From: Citrobacter sp. Awk 4
Lineage (GTDB): Bacteria > Pseudomonadota > Gammaproteobacteria > Enterobacterales > Enterobacteriaceae
Direction of reading: 5' to 3'
Length of the DNA: 64,000 nucleotides
Assembly (NCBI RefSeq): GCF_028069725.1
Contig: NZ_JANEWG010000004.1
Span: forward strand, 84,675 to 148,674
Shown: positions 1 to 8,831 of the stretch, one piece after another
Layout: the number at the start of each line of letters is the position of its first letter
Position numbering within the stretch: the stretch's first letter is position 1
The notes under the pieces: model-generated
What the model was told of the DNA's origin: nothing
The model's database searches: none
What the model saw: only the letters and a program-made list of their open reading frames with translations
Translations under genes and position numbers: made by a program

Positions 1-103
1 GCAAAGAGACAACCTCGCCGCGTTTCAGGTTCATGGACACCCCCTTTAACACCGGATTGTCGCCATAGGTTAAGTGCAGGTTCTCGACCGATAATTCAAT
101 CAT
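1..103 (-). CDS. ABC transporter ATP-binding protein, N-terminal fragment (cut by window edge)
   Basis: The minus strand opens with ATG at 103 and reads through to the window edge, giving 34 codons that begin MIELSVENLHLTYGDNPVLK. This is the usual first strand of an ABC ATPase; the Walker A motif would lie beyond the edge. Its start overlaps the end of the permease gene by 8 bases (ATGATTGA), so the two are translationally coupled. By position it should energise the importer made by the next two genes. Substrate is not readable from this fragment. Confidence 0.85.
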   Translation of the reverse strand, partial: MIELSVENLHLTYGDNPVLKGVSMNLKRGEVVSL

Positions 104-1865
104 GTAATTTGACTCCAAAACGAAGGGCAATACCCAGACCTACCACCACCAGCAGGATGTTAATAAAGGAGAGCGCCGCCACGATATCAATCGCGCCTGC
201 CGCCCACAGAGAAACCAGCATGGAGCCAATGGTTTCCGTGCCTGGCGAAAGCAGGTATACGCCGGTTGAATATTCACGCTCGAAGATCAGGAACATCAGC
301 AGCCATGAGCCGATAAGACCGTAGCGCGATAATGGGATCGTCACGTGACGGGTAATTTGCCCGCGTGTGGCGCCAGTACTGCGCGCGGCCTCTTCAAGCT
401 CTGGTCCCACCTGCAGTAGTGTTGAGGAGATCAGTCGAAGCCCGTATGCCATCCATACGACGGTATATGCCAGCCAAACGCTGAAAATGGTACTGCGCAA
501 CGATCGCAGCCAGACAATCAGGTTATCGCGCAGCCACTGCGACCACGGCATACCGGAAAGCCAGCCGGATTTCAGGGCATTATCGAGCCACATCGGCAGG
601 AACAGAAATACCCACAGAAACGCCAGTCCCGCGAGAAGACCGGGTACGGCGCGAGGCACCAGTACGCTGTAATCCAAAAAGCGGGTGGTGCTGTCGGGTT
701 TACGGTGCATGGCGATGCCGACAAACAGATAACAGGCGACCGCCAGCGCGCCGCCAATAACGCCGATGGACATAGAGTTCACAATGGCGCGTAGCAGGTT
801 GGGCTGTGACCAGATAGTGCGGAAGGTACTGAGTGAAAGTTCATCCCAGAGAGATACCCCAACGCCCCAGTTGGAGATAAAGGCGCGCAGCACGACTCCC
901 AGCAACGGAACGCCGATGGTCACGGTCAGCCAGAACGCCACGACGCCACCGGCGACCCAGCGCCATTTCCCCAGCGGTAACGCACGCGCCTGGGAGGCTT
1001 TGCCTTTCATGGTGACAAAGCGGTTGGCGGTGCGCATCAGGCGACGCTGTAACATGACCAACGGAACAGTTATGCAAATCAACACCACCGCCACGGCGGC
1101 CATCAGATGATAAGACGGCGTGCCGAGTTTATTGGTCAATTGGTACAAATAGGTCGCCAGCACCATATTGCCTTCCGGATCGCCCAGCACCAGCATCAGA
1201 CCAAACACTTCCAGTCCGAGGAAAAACAGCAGCACGGTCGCATACAGAATCGACGGGCGAACCATCGGCAGACTGACTGAGGTCATCACCTGAAGCGGCG
1301 ATGCGCCTGTGATACGCGCGGCTTCCTCAACATCGGAACCCACGCTGCGCAATGCCGACGAGATGTAAAGATAGGCGTGGGGGACATGCGTCAGGCCCGC
1401 AATCACCACGATGCTCGACATGTCGTAGATATTCCAGGGAACAAAGCCAATCAGTGACTGCGCCCATAAAGAGAGGAACCCCACCGGTCCGGCCGCCACC
1501 ACATAACCAAACCCCAGCACCATCGGAGAAACAAAAATCGGCACCAGAATCAGCGGCTCAATGAGACGTCGGCCGGGCAAATCGGTGCGTACCATCAGAA
1601 AGGCCAGCACGCCGCCGAGCGGAATGGCGATGGCCACCAGGCCGAAAGCGAGAATAAAGCCGCTTTTGAGGGCTTTATAGAAATCGGGATCGGTGAAAAT
1701 GAACCCAAATGATTCAAGACTCCAGGCTTTTGTCGGGGAAAAGAAGGGCGCCGACAAGAAACTCTGTATCATAATAAACGACAGTGGAATGTAGATAACC
1801 AGTGCAGTTATCAGCACCACCGCGCCACGCGGCAGACTTTGCCACTTTCTGTGTAAGGCATTCAT
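96..1865 (-). CDS. ABC transporter permease, two fused membrane domains (FbpB/AfuB type)
   Basis: A 589-residue inner-membrane protein with about twelve hydrophobic segments. It carries two copies of the permease EAA loop, EEAARITGASPLQV (around residue 180) and EEAARSTGATRGQI (around residue 495), so it is two binding-protein-dependent permease domains fused in one chain, as in the ferric iron (FbpB/SfuB) and AfuB hexose-phosphate families. It lies downstream of the periplasmic binding protein and overlaps the ATPase start, completing a binding protein-permease-ATPase operon. Family membership is clear; whether the cargo is Fe3+, a sugar phosphate, a polyamine or a phosphonate is not. Confidence 0.85.
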   Translation of the reverse strand: MNALHRKWQSLPRGAVVLITALVIYIPLSFIMIQSFLSAPFFSPTKAWSLESFGFIFTDPDFYKALKSGFILAFGLVAIAIPLGGVLAFLMVRTDLPGRRLIEPLILVPIFVSPMVLGFGYVVAAGPVGFLSLWAQSLIGFVPWNIYDMSSIVVIAGLTHVPHAYLYISSALRSVGSDVEEAARITGASPLQVMTSVSLPMVRPSILYATVLLFFLGLEVFGLMLVLGDPEGNMVLATYLYQLTNKLGTPSYHLMAAVAVVLICITVPLVMLQRRLMRTANRFVTMKGKASQARALPLGKWRWVAGGVVAFWLTVTIGVPLLGVVLRAFISNWGVGVSLWDELSLSTFRTIWSQPNLLRAIVNSMSIGVIGGALAVACYLFVGIAMHRKPDSTTRFLDYSVLVPRAVPGLLAGLAFLWVFLFLPMWLDNALKSGWLSGMPWSQWLRDNLIVWLRSLRSTIFSVWLAYTVVWMAYGLRLISSTLLQVGPELEEAARSTGATRGQITRHVTIPLSRYGLIGSWLLMFLIFEREYSTGVYLLSPGTETIGSMLVSLWAAGAIDIVAALSFINILLVVVGLGIALRFGVKLHD

Positions 1866-1951
1866 AGTGTGTCCCTGGCTGCGAAACCCAGAATTACGAC
1901 ATCAGGAAAGCGAAGCGCGCCGGGTGAGCCGCGCTTCTGTGAAGGTAGGTC

Positions 1952-3040
1952 TTATTTGGCGGCGGCTTCGCGCCACAATTTGATGTATTCCAGACGTTTT
2001 TTCGGCTGCAGGTATTCCAGCAGGCTTTCATCCACCGGGATCGGTTTCAGGGCCTGGCCGAGCATGTTGGTCATCCCGTTAATGTCATTATCCCCTTCAA
2101 TATCGTTACGAATTGACGGGATATCAGCCTGATTCGCCAGAATACTTTGCCCCTTTTCAGACAACACATAGTCCAGCCACAGTTTGGCGGCATTGCTGTT
2201 TTGTGCCTGCTGACTGATAAAAGAAACGCGTGACAGAACGAGGGTGTAATCCTTTGGATACGAGATACCCAACGACGGATCCGTTTTAGCACGCGCTTCA
2301 GAGTAGGAACCCAGGATATTGTAACCAATCAGGTTTTCGCCCGAGGAGACCCTTTCCATCATGGTGCCGGTGGACGATTGCACCGCTAAGCCCCCTTTGG
2401 CGACCTCTGCCAGCGTTTTGAAATAGTTCGGGTCGGCTTTGGAATCCTGGACAGAGAGCATGAAGCCAACACCGGATTTCTCTACATCATAGGTGGTCAC
2501 TTTGCTTTTGAATTTGTCTGTCTGACTGGCGACCAGTTTCGCCAGCGCAGCGTGGGAGTCGGGGACGTCATTTGCCGGGATCAGGCGTTTGTTATAAATG
2601 AAGACCACTGGCTCGTAGGTGGTGCCATACGCCTTATTCTTCCAGATGGACCATTTCGGCAGTTGGCTTTGCTCGGGGGTGATGTATTCCTGCGCATAAT
2701 CGGCGGCGAGCTTCAACGCAGTATCCATTGATGAGCTCCAGACCACGTCGCCGCTACCGCTACCAGAGGCCTGTTCGCTGATAAAACGGTTGTACAGTTC
2801 GGTACTATTCATATCGTTATATTCAACTTTAATGCCGGGATACGTGGCTTCGAAACCCTTAATCAGCGGGTCGGCGGATTTGGTATCGGTGGTGGAGTAG
2901 ACCACCAGTTTGCCTTCTTTGGTCGCAGCATCGACGACGTTTTGATAGTCAGCCGGGTAGCCTTGCGGTAATGCAGACATTGCAGAAGTAGAGATCAGCA
3001 CAGCAGTAGCGATCAGAGAGATGCGGAATGTGTTCGACAT
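1952..3040 (-). CDS. periplasmic substrate-binding protein of the ABC importer (AfuA/FbpA-like)
   Basis: A 362-residue exported binding protein. The start chosen is ATG at 3040, after an AAGG ribosome site, because it gives a clean signal peptide (MSNTFRISLIATAVLISTS, then AMSA as cleavage site); a longer reading from 3085 would bury it. The mature chain has the cluster-F binding-protein look (GKLVVYSTTDTKSADPLIKGFEATYPGIKVEY). First gene of the importer operon. It sits downstream of a two-component system of the tricarboxylate/dicarboxylate sensing family, which suggests that the cargo or a related metabolite is sensed outside the cell. Related proteins bind Fe3+ or hexose phosphates, so the ligand is left open. 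Confidence 0.85.
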   Translation of the reverse strand: MSNTFRISLIATAVLISTSAMSALPQGYPADYQNVVDAATKEGKLVVYSTTDTKSADPLIKGFEATYPGIKVEYNDMNSTELYNRFISEQASGSGSGDVVWSSSMDTALKLAADYAQEYITPEQSQLPKWSIWKNKAYGTTYEPVVFIYNKRLIPANDVPDSHAALAKLVASQTDKFKSKVTTYDVEKSGVGFMLSVQDSKADPNYFKTLAEVAKGGLAVQSSTGTMMERVSSGENLIGYNILGSYSEARAKTDPSLGISYPKDYTLVLSRVSFISQQAQNSNAAKLWLDYVLSEKGQSILANQADIPSIRNDIEGDNDINGMTNMLGQALKPIPVDESLLEYLQPKKRLEYIKLWREAAAK

Positions 3041-3149
3041 TATAATTAACCTTTTAGTTACATTTGAGGAACTAATGGTCAACATAGCGTATGGCGTAAG
3101 TCAGACAATAGGGGGGCGATGACTCCGTTTCCGAAGTGTGATTATGGGC

Positions 3150-3163
3150 ATTGTTTAGACAAT
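3150..3163. promoter_or_regulatory. candidate operator upstream of the ABC importer operon
   Basis: A short inverted repeat, ATTGT-TTAG-ACAAT, lies between the response-regulator gene and the binding-protein gene. The half-site AGACAAT recurs at 3103-3109 in the same 178-base gap. It could be where the neighbouring response regulator binds, but this is inferred from position and repetition only. Confidence 0.3.
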
Positions 3164-3218
3164 TAACACCATTAAAACCACGAAAAATGATCCGCAAGCT
3201 GACGCGTTTTGTCGTCGA

Positions 3219-3920
3219 TCACTCTGTGGCGGACGCCTTGCGATATAGCCGTCTCGGATGACCAATGTTGCCATATTGCATTTCGACGCTGATAAACCCC
3301 ACTTCCACGCAATATTCCAGGTAGCGACGACCGGTGGTTTTGCTGATCCCCACCTGTTCGACAACCTCTTCAACCGACCAGTTATTTGCCGGGTTGTCGG
3401 TAAAAAAGCGCTTAATACGCTCCAGCGTATTGGGCTCGATCCCTTTGGTGGAGGGGGTGGGCGGGACGTCACCAGTGGGCAGATTGAACAACCGATCCAG
3501 AGCATGTTGATCAACCACTTTTACCTGGCGCATGGCGTTGACCAGCAGCATAAATCGCTCCAGTGATGCGCGCAGACGCTGGAAGAATACCGGTTTAATG
3601 AGGTAATCAAACGCGCCGCTGCGCATCGCATGACTGCAGGTTTGCATGTCGCTTGCTGCGGTAATGAAAATCACTGAACACTCAATACCTTTCAGCAATG
3701 GGCTGTCGATGAGGTCGACGCCCTGACCATCCGGCAAATAGTTGTCGAGCAGGACCAGACGTGGTCGATGTCGGCTTATCAACGTGCGGGCTTCTTCGAG
3801 AGTGGTGGCGATACCCACAACACGTAAATGAAAATGCTGTTCGATATACTCGCGGTGGAGTTCGGCGAGATGGGGTTCGTCCTCAACAATGACGACATCA
3901 AGCGCCCGGGAAGTTGTCAT
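3219..3920 (-). CDS. response regulator, CitB/DpiA family
   Basis: A 233-residue regulator. The receiver domain (residues 1-125) has the acidic pocket VEDE at 12-15, the phospho-acceptor Asp59 in LLDNYLPDG, and the TAASD and K switch residues (IKPVFF). The C-terminal part (about 160-230) has the helix-turn-helix of the CitB/DcuR group, with GISKTTGRRYLEYC matching the ISRTTARRYLEYC of DpiA. It overlaps the kinase gene by 23 bases, so kinase and regulator are made together. Likely target: the adjacent importer operon, which is on the same strand just downstream. Confidence 0.9.
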   Translation of the reverse strand: MTTSRALDVVIVEDEPHLAELHREYIEQHFHLRVVGIATTLEEARTLISRHRPRLVLLDNYLPDGQGVDLIDSPLLKGIECSVIFITAASDMQTCSHAMRSGAFDYLIKPVFFQRLRASLERFMLLVNAMRQVKVVDQHALDRLFNLPTGDVPPTPSTKGIEPNTLERIKRFFTDNPANNWSVEEVVEQVGISKTTGRRYLEYCVEVGFISVEMQYGNIGHPRRLYRKASATE

Positions 3921-5565
3921 GCTTTAGCCCTGTCGAACGGGTATGAGTGTATGGAATAAACACCGAAAATATAGTGCCTTGCGGTATGTTGTTGGTGATT
4001 TCGATGCTGCCGCCCGCCTTACTAATATAGCCTGCTGCCAGATACAGGCCGATACCGTGTTCTGATCCGATGATGTCATCGTCGTTTGCGGGTTTACTGC
4101 TGAACCCTTGCTGGAAGAGATGGGGTTTGGTCGCATCATCCACGCCGCAACCCCTGTCGGCGACTTCGATCAACAGTTCCTGATTTCTGTCCGAAATATA
4201 CAGCTCCACGGGGGCGGTGGGATCGGCGGCTTTTAGCGTCGCATCGACGGCATTATCCAGCAGGTTGCCAATGACAGACATCAGTTCTGTTTCGCTGAGC
4301 ATGGCCGGAGGGCGGGTTAACTGGCAGGCAGGATCAAACTGGAGTTCGATGCCTTTCTCACGCGCGCTGACGTATTTCCCCAACAGCAGTCCGCACAACG
4401 CCGGAGACGCGAAATGGGCCGAGACGAAATCCAGCACTTTCTGCGCACCTTCGGACTGCGCCTGAATATAGCGGATGGCTTCGTCATAATGTTGCATCTG
4501 CAACAGGCCAACCAGCGTCGCAGTCCAGTTCAGCTGTTCATGGCGCATGATGCGCAAGTTGTCGGCGTAGCGTTTTACCTGGCTTAACTGACTACTGAGC
4601 GTGTTAATGTCGTTTTTATCGCGAAAACTGAATACCCAACCGCTTTCAATGCCGGGTTCCAGTTCAATGGCGACGCGGTTGACGATTACCTGGCGCTGAT
4701 TTAGCACGGCAATATGGTCGTGGCGATCGCTGCGTTTTGAGGCCGTAGGCTGAGTAAAAAAGTCCGGAGACGTTTGTAATACATTCTCCAGTGGTTTTCC
4801 GATAAGCTCTTTTTCTGACTGGTGAATATCCAGTAATTCTCTGGCGGCATGATTGATCAATATCAGTTGCCGTTCGCCGTTAACCGCAAATACCCCTTCA
4901 TACATGGCTTCAAGCAACGCTTTTTGTTGGCGGACCAACAGGGCAATGTCTTTGGGTTCGAGTCGGAACATCTGTTTTTTGAGATTGCGGGTAAACAGCC
5001 AGGAAAAGAGAAACAACAGGAGCAAAAGGGCGATGCCATATAATCCCGCCTGCCAGAGAATGCGGGCATTAATATTGGCGATATACGACGTGAGATAACC
5101 TACTGAGACGATACCGATGACCTGATGATTAGCATCGAAGACCGGGGATTTGCTGCGTAATGAAACGCCGATTCCACCTTTGCGCACCGAAATAATGGTT
5201 TTTCCCTGTAACACTTCCGCATTATCCCCACCAATCATGGGTAAATTAAGACGCTCCGGGGACTCTGAATGGTAGAGATGCTGTTCGTTGACGTCGCCTA
5301 TCACAATATAACTGGCGTCACTTTGCGCGCGCAGCGGCTGAATTAAACGGGCAATTCCGGCGATATCCCGGGCAGCAATTTTTTCCGCAAGCCCCGGCAT
5401 TAACGCAATCTCGCTGGCCTGAACGCGTGCGCGTTGCCCGAGATCGTGGTGCAGTTGCCGGTCAATAAAATGAAACAGGATCGCCCCCAACAGAATTAAT
5501 AACAGGCAGGAAAAGGCCACCAAAGACAAAAAAAGCTTCACCTGAAAAGGGAGTCTGCGTTTCAT
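3898..5565 (-). CDS. sensor histidine kinase, CitA/DcuS family
   Basis: About 555 residues. Order: membrane segment (around 10-32), extracytoplasmic PAS-like sensing domain with the RSKSPVFDANHQVIGIVSVGYL strip typical of CitA/DcuS, second membrane segment, cytoplasmic PAS domain, H-box (MRHEQLNW), and ATPase with the N box (NLLDNAVDA) and G boxes (DRGCG, GSEHGIGLYLAAG). This architecture senses small carboxylates or similar ligands in the periplasm. The start could also be ATG at 5598; the one given has an AGG ribosome site and a short basic leader before the first membrane segment. Paired with the regulator downstream. Confidence 0.9.
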   Translation of the reverse strand: MKRRLPFQVKLFLSLVAFSCLLLILLGAILFHFIDRQLHHDLGQRARVQASEIALMPGLAEKIAARDIAGIARLIQPLRAQSDASYIVIGDVNEQHLYHSESPERLNLPMIGGDNAEVLQGKTIISVRKGGIGVSLRSKSPVFDANHQVIGIVSVGYLTSYIANINARILWQAGLYGIALLLLLFLFSWLFTRNLKKQMFRLEPKDIALLVRQQKALLEAMYEGVFAVNGERQLILINHAARELLDIHQSEKELIGKPLENVLQTSPDFFTQPTASKRSDRHDHIAVLNQRQVIVNRVAIELEPGIESGWVFSFRDKNDINTLSSQLSQVKRYADNLRIMRHEQLNWTATLVGLLQMQHYDEAIRYIQAQSEGAQKVLDFVSAHFASPALCGLLLGKYVSAREKGIELQFDPACQLTRPPAMLSETELMSVIGNLLDNAVDATLKAADPTAPVELYISDRNQELLIEVADRGCGVDDATKPHLFQQGFSSKPANDDDIIGSEHGIGLYLAAGYISKAGGSIEITNNIPQGTIFSVFIPYTHTRSTGLKHDNFPGA

Positions 5566-5598
5566 ACGACCTGCGGCAGGAATACAAAAAAGAGACAT

Positions 5599-6026
5599 TC
5601 GCGGAGCCTACCATGTCGCAATGTGGGGTGTAATCAGACAAAAGCAGAGTTGTGAGCTGGCTGGATTCTCTGAGCCGTTACCACCTGCCGGGCTTTCTTT
5701 CCTCAAACATTAAATGTCATTTATTCAATGATGCTATTTTATATTATCCACATAGAGGATTTGTTAGGTAAACCGGAGAACAATGGATATCGCTGCAAAT
5801 AGGGTATTGCCAGCAAGGCACGATTAGCGGTGAAAGTCAGCCCAGGATAATTTGTAGTTGACGAATTAATATCGGTATAGAAAGAATATTTACGCACGAT
5901 AATCCTCATATTTCATTCTTGCTTTTCATGCTTCTGACGGTATAGTGCTTTTCTGCCAGGAGAAACTAACTGCTTGACAGAATTGATTTTTTATCGATGA
6001 AATAAAATAAGACGACAGTTGGTTTT
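5599..6026. other. 428-base divergent intergenic region
   Basis: This AT-rich gap separates the minus-strand kinase from the plus-strand lipid operon and must hold both promoters. For the plus strand, TTGACA at 5974-5979 followed after 18 bases by TGAAAT (5998-6003) is a plausible sigma-70 promoter. A 14-codon reading frame with an upstream GGAG (5783-5827) is present but has no other support. No terminator or repeat was found. Confidence 0.4.
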
Positions 6027-7034
6027 ATGGAAAAAACACGCTCAGCCTCGCCTGTCACAACGTGCAAGATTATCGCTACAGGTATTGCTCTGCCGTCAAC
6101 GTGCGTCACCTCTGCTGAACTGGATAGCAGGCTCGGCAAAGCGGCGGGTTATGTGGAAAAACGTTGTGGCATTGTCCATCGTTATCACGCCGCGAAGCAC
6201 GACAGCCAGGCGGGACTGGCGGCACAGGCGTTACATCAGGCGCTAAAAGCAGGCAGCCTCGCCCCCTCTTCAATTGATCTGTTGATTTGCGCCTCTGCGG
6301 TGGCGGTACAGGCGCTGCCGTGTAGTGCCATTCATATTCTGAAAGCGGCGGGTATGCCGTCCGGCGTGGCGGGATTTGATATTAATAGTAGCTGCGTCAG
6401 CTTTATTTCTGCGCTGGAAGTGGCCGCCGGGTTGCTGAACAGCGGTGCTTACCGGCGTATCGCCATTGTTTCTGCGGATCTGGCGTCGCGTGGCATCGAC
6501 TGGAAGCACGAAGAATCTTCACTCATTTTCGGCGATGGTGCGGCATGCGCGATTGTCGAACGTGGCAATGGGCGCAGCGGGATTGTCGCCAGTCTGATCG
6601 AAATGTACCCCGATGGCAGCGAGCTATGCGAAATTCGCGCCGGTGGCACTCGCTGTAATCCACGTGTGGGTATGACTGACAACGATTTTCTGTTTCATAT
6701 GCAGGGCAAGCCGTTGTTTCGTTATGCTTCTTCGCTGATTGAAGACTATTTCGTCCGACTGCTGCAAAAAAGCGGTCTGACGCTGGCGGATATCGCCACT
6801 GTGGTGCCGCACCAGGCGAGCCATCTCTCTCTTGAACATATGCGCAAGCGCCTGCATGTTCCACAAGCGGCATTAATCGATATCTACCGCTACTATGGCA
6901 ACCAGGTTGCCGCCTCGATCCCAACGGCGATGCATGAGGCCGTTACCCGCGGTCGGTTCACGCCGGGTGATCCGGTGATGTTGATAGGCACGGCAGCGGG
7001 TTTGACGCTGGCAGGAATGGTACTACTGCCATGA
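6027..7034 (+). CDS. FabH/OleA-like thiolase-fold condensing enzyme
   Basis: 335 residues, the size of beta-ketoacyl-ACP synthase III. The catalytic triad of the family is intact: Cys123 in NSSCVSF, His262 in VVPHQAS and Asn292 in YYGNQV. The glycine-rich C-terminal strip (IGTAAGLTLAGMVLL) is also there. Such enzymes join an acyl-CoA or acyl-ACP starter to a second acyl unit (malonyl-ACP in FabH, a second fatty acyl-CoA in OleA). The housekeeping fabH lies in the fatty-acid cluster, so this is an accessory paralogue. First gene of the operon; its stop overlaps the next start. The cognate acyl carrier is not encoded nearby. Confidence 0.85.
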   Translation: MEKTRSASPVTTCKIIATGIALPSTCVTSAELDSRLGKAAGYVEKRCGIVHRYHAAKHDSQAGLAAQALHQALKAGSLAPSSIDLLICASAVAVQALPCSAIHILKAAGMPSGVAGFDINSSCVSFISALEVAAGLLNSGAYRRIAIVSADLASRGIDWKHEESSLIFGDGAACAIVERGNGRSGIVASLIEMYPDGSELCEIRAGGTRCNPRVGMTDNDFLFHMQGKPLFRYASSLIEDYFVRLLQKSGLTLADIATVVPHQASHLSLEHMRKRLHVPQAALIDIYRYYGNQVAASIPTAMHEAVTRGRFTPGDPVMLIGTAAGLTLAGMVLLP

Positions 7035-8047
7035 AAATTCTGGTGACCGGCGCAACCAGCGGCCTCGGACGCAACGCGACGCACTATTTGCTGGAAAACG
7101 GTCATCAGGTTGTGGCGACAGGACGTAATCGACGGGTGGGCGAACAACTGGCGCAGGCAGGGGCGCATTTTGTCCCCCTGGATCTGACGCAAGCCCATCA
7201 AAATGATTGCATCCGGTTAATGACGGACTGCGACGCGGTATGGCACTGTGCCGCCAAATCCTCGCCCTGGGGCAAACAGGCCGAATTTTTCCTCGCCAAT
7301 GTGCAGGCAACACGTCTGTTGGCGCAGGCCGCTGGGCGCGCCCGGATACCGCGCTTTATCCATATTTCGACCCCCGCAGTCTACTTTGATTTTCAGCATC
7401 ATTACGTGCTGACGGAAAACTATCGTGCGCGCGCTTTTTCCAGCCATTACGCCCGCAGCAAATTTCAGGCGGAGCAGGAGATTAACGGCGCAGTCACCCG
7501 TTTTCCTGCCACTACCTTTGTCCTGTTGCGCCCTCGCGGGTTGTTTGGCCCGCATGATAACGTCATTGTTCCACGCATTTTGCAGCAACTGCAGCGTAGC
7601 GGTGGGGTGTTGCGTCTGCCGCGCGGCGGCGAGACGCTACTGGATTTAACCTTTGTACAAAACGTGGTGCATGCAATGGAACTGGCGACACGTCAGCCGG
7701 GGCTGTGTTCCGGTAGCGTGTATAACGTGACGAACCATCAGCCGCAGCGACTGGTCGATATGCTGGAGGCGCTACTGCATCAACAACTGCAACTGAATTA
7801 TCGCGTTAAAGACGTGCCCTGGCCGCTGTTGTCACTGGTCGCGCGCGGGATGGAACTGGCAGGGCAATGCCTTGACAGGGAGCCTCCCGTTACCCGCTAC
7901 AGTGCGGGAACACTCAGTTTTGATATGACGTTGAGTACGGAAAAAGCAATCAATGAACTGGGATATCGACCCCGATTTTCGATGGTGGAAGGGATCGCAT
8001 TAACCGGTGAGTGGCTGAGGGCACATGGCAAAAATCAGCGAATTTGA
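7031..8047 (+). CDS. NAD(P)-dependent reductase/epimerase, OleD/3-beta-HSD-like
   Basis: 338 residues of the extended short-chain dehydrogenase family. The N-terminal Rossmann motif is TGATSGLG (7-14), and the active-site Tyr-x3-Lys is in YARSKFQAE. The strip WHCAAKSSPWG followed by FIHISTPAVYF resembles OleD and 3-beta-hydroxysteroid dehydrogenases, which act on 3-keto or 3-hydroxy acyl and sterol substrates. ATG overlaps the stop of the condensing enzyme (ATGA), so the two are coupled. In the Ole pathway the same pair condenses and then reduces a 2-alkyl-3-keto acid; a similar sequence is inferred here, not shown. Confidence 0.8.
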   Translation: MKILVTGATSGLGRNATHYLLENGHQVVATGRNRRVGEQLAQAGAHFVPLDLTQAHQNDCIRLMTDCDAVWHCAAKSSPWGKQAEFFLANVQATRLLAQAAGRARIPRFIHISTPAVYFDFQHHYVLTENYRARAFSSHYARSKFQAEQEINGAVTRFPATTFVLLRPRGLFGPHDNVIVPRILQQLQRSGGVLRLPRGGETLLDLTFVQNVVHAMELATRQPGLCSGSVYNVTNHQPQRLVDMLEALLHQQLQLNYRVKDVPWPLLSLVARGMELAGQCLDREPPVTRYSAGTLSFDMTLSTEKAINELGYRPRFSMVEGIALTGEWLRAHGKNQRI

Positions 8048-8831
8048 CACAGGTTACTGCACCCACATTGGCTGTATGGCGGTAAAAGGTGCCGGATTGC
8101 GGGTGTGTAAATTTCCCGCTCGCGCCTGGCTGTTGGAGGTCGGCGATCGTCGCTGGCTATGGGATACGGGCTATTCTTCGTGGTTTGAACGCTACACCCG
8201 TTCCGGCATTTTTCGCATTTACCGCCATCTTACCCCGGTCTATTTCGACGAGAAGCTATCGTTAGTGAATCAACTGGATGCGCACGGGCTGGCGGGTAAG
8301 GATATCGACGGCATCATTCTTTCGCACTTTCATGCCGATCATATTGCCGGGTTGCGTGATTTTCCGGATGTTGCCTGTATCTGTTCTGGTGAGGGCTGGC
8401 GGCATGTCCGCACACTACGGGGTCTGGCGGCGCTACGCGAAGCGTTTATTCCGGAGTTGATCCCCTCTGATTTTGAATCCTCATTACGCTTTATTGAAAG
8501 TTTCGCCCCCCTCACGCTCCCCTTTGCACTGGCACCGTTTGAACGGGGCTATCTGCTGCCCGACAGCGACGGGCAAATCATCCTGGTCGATCTCCCTGGG
8601 CATGCGGCGGGTCACATCGGTGCCTTTGTATTGACGGATGAAGGCTGGGTACTGCTGGCAGGCGATGCCGCGTGGGCTCCGGCTAACTATCAGGAGCTGC
8701 GCGGTCCGTCGCGACTGGCTAATCTGGTGCTGGCCGATTCTGCCGTTTACTGGCGCACTCTTGAAAAAATGAACCAGCTATGGCGTGCGGGTGAAGTGAC
8801 AATTCGTTTGTGTCACGAGGGGGATTTGTGA
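8025..8831 (+). CDS. metallo-beta-lactamase-fold hydrolase
   Basis: 268 residues with the metal-binding motif HFHADH (in ILSHFHADHIAGL), a downstream His in GHAAGHIGAF and a bridging Asp in LAGDAAWAPANY; the final His is in LCHEGDL. This is the dinuclear-zinc layout of lactonases and thioesterases such as AHL lactonases and glyoxalase II. It starts inside the last codons of the reductase gene (23-base overlap) after a GAGGG ribosome site, so it belongs to the operon. A role as thioesterase or lactonase on an acyl intermediate fits the context but is inference. Confidence 0.8.
   Translation: MAKISEFDTGYCTHIGCMAVKGAGLRVCKFPARAWLLEVGDRRWLWDTGYSSWFERYTRSGIFRIYRHLTPVYFDEKLSLVNQLDAHGLAGKDIDGIILSHFHADHIAGLRDFPDVACICSGEGWRHVRTLRGLAALREAFIPELIPSDFESSLRFIESFAPLTLPFALAPFERGYLLPDSDGQIILVDLPGHAAGHIGAFVLTDEGWVLLAGDAAWAPANYQELRGPSRLANLVLADSAVYWRTLEKMNQLWRAGEVTIRLCHEGDL

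Noticed and set aside
96..3040. Naming the importer afuABC (hexose-phosphate) or fbpABC (iron)
   Set aside because: The family is shared by several substrates and I could not identify ligand residues with confidence.
5783..5827. 14-codon ORF with GGAG upstream in the leader region before the lipid operon
   Set aside because: Too short, about 200 bases from the next gene and with no codon pattern of an attenuator.
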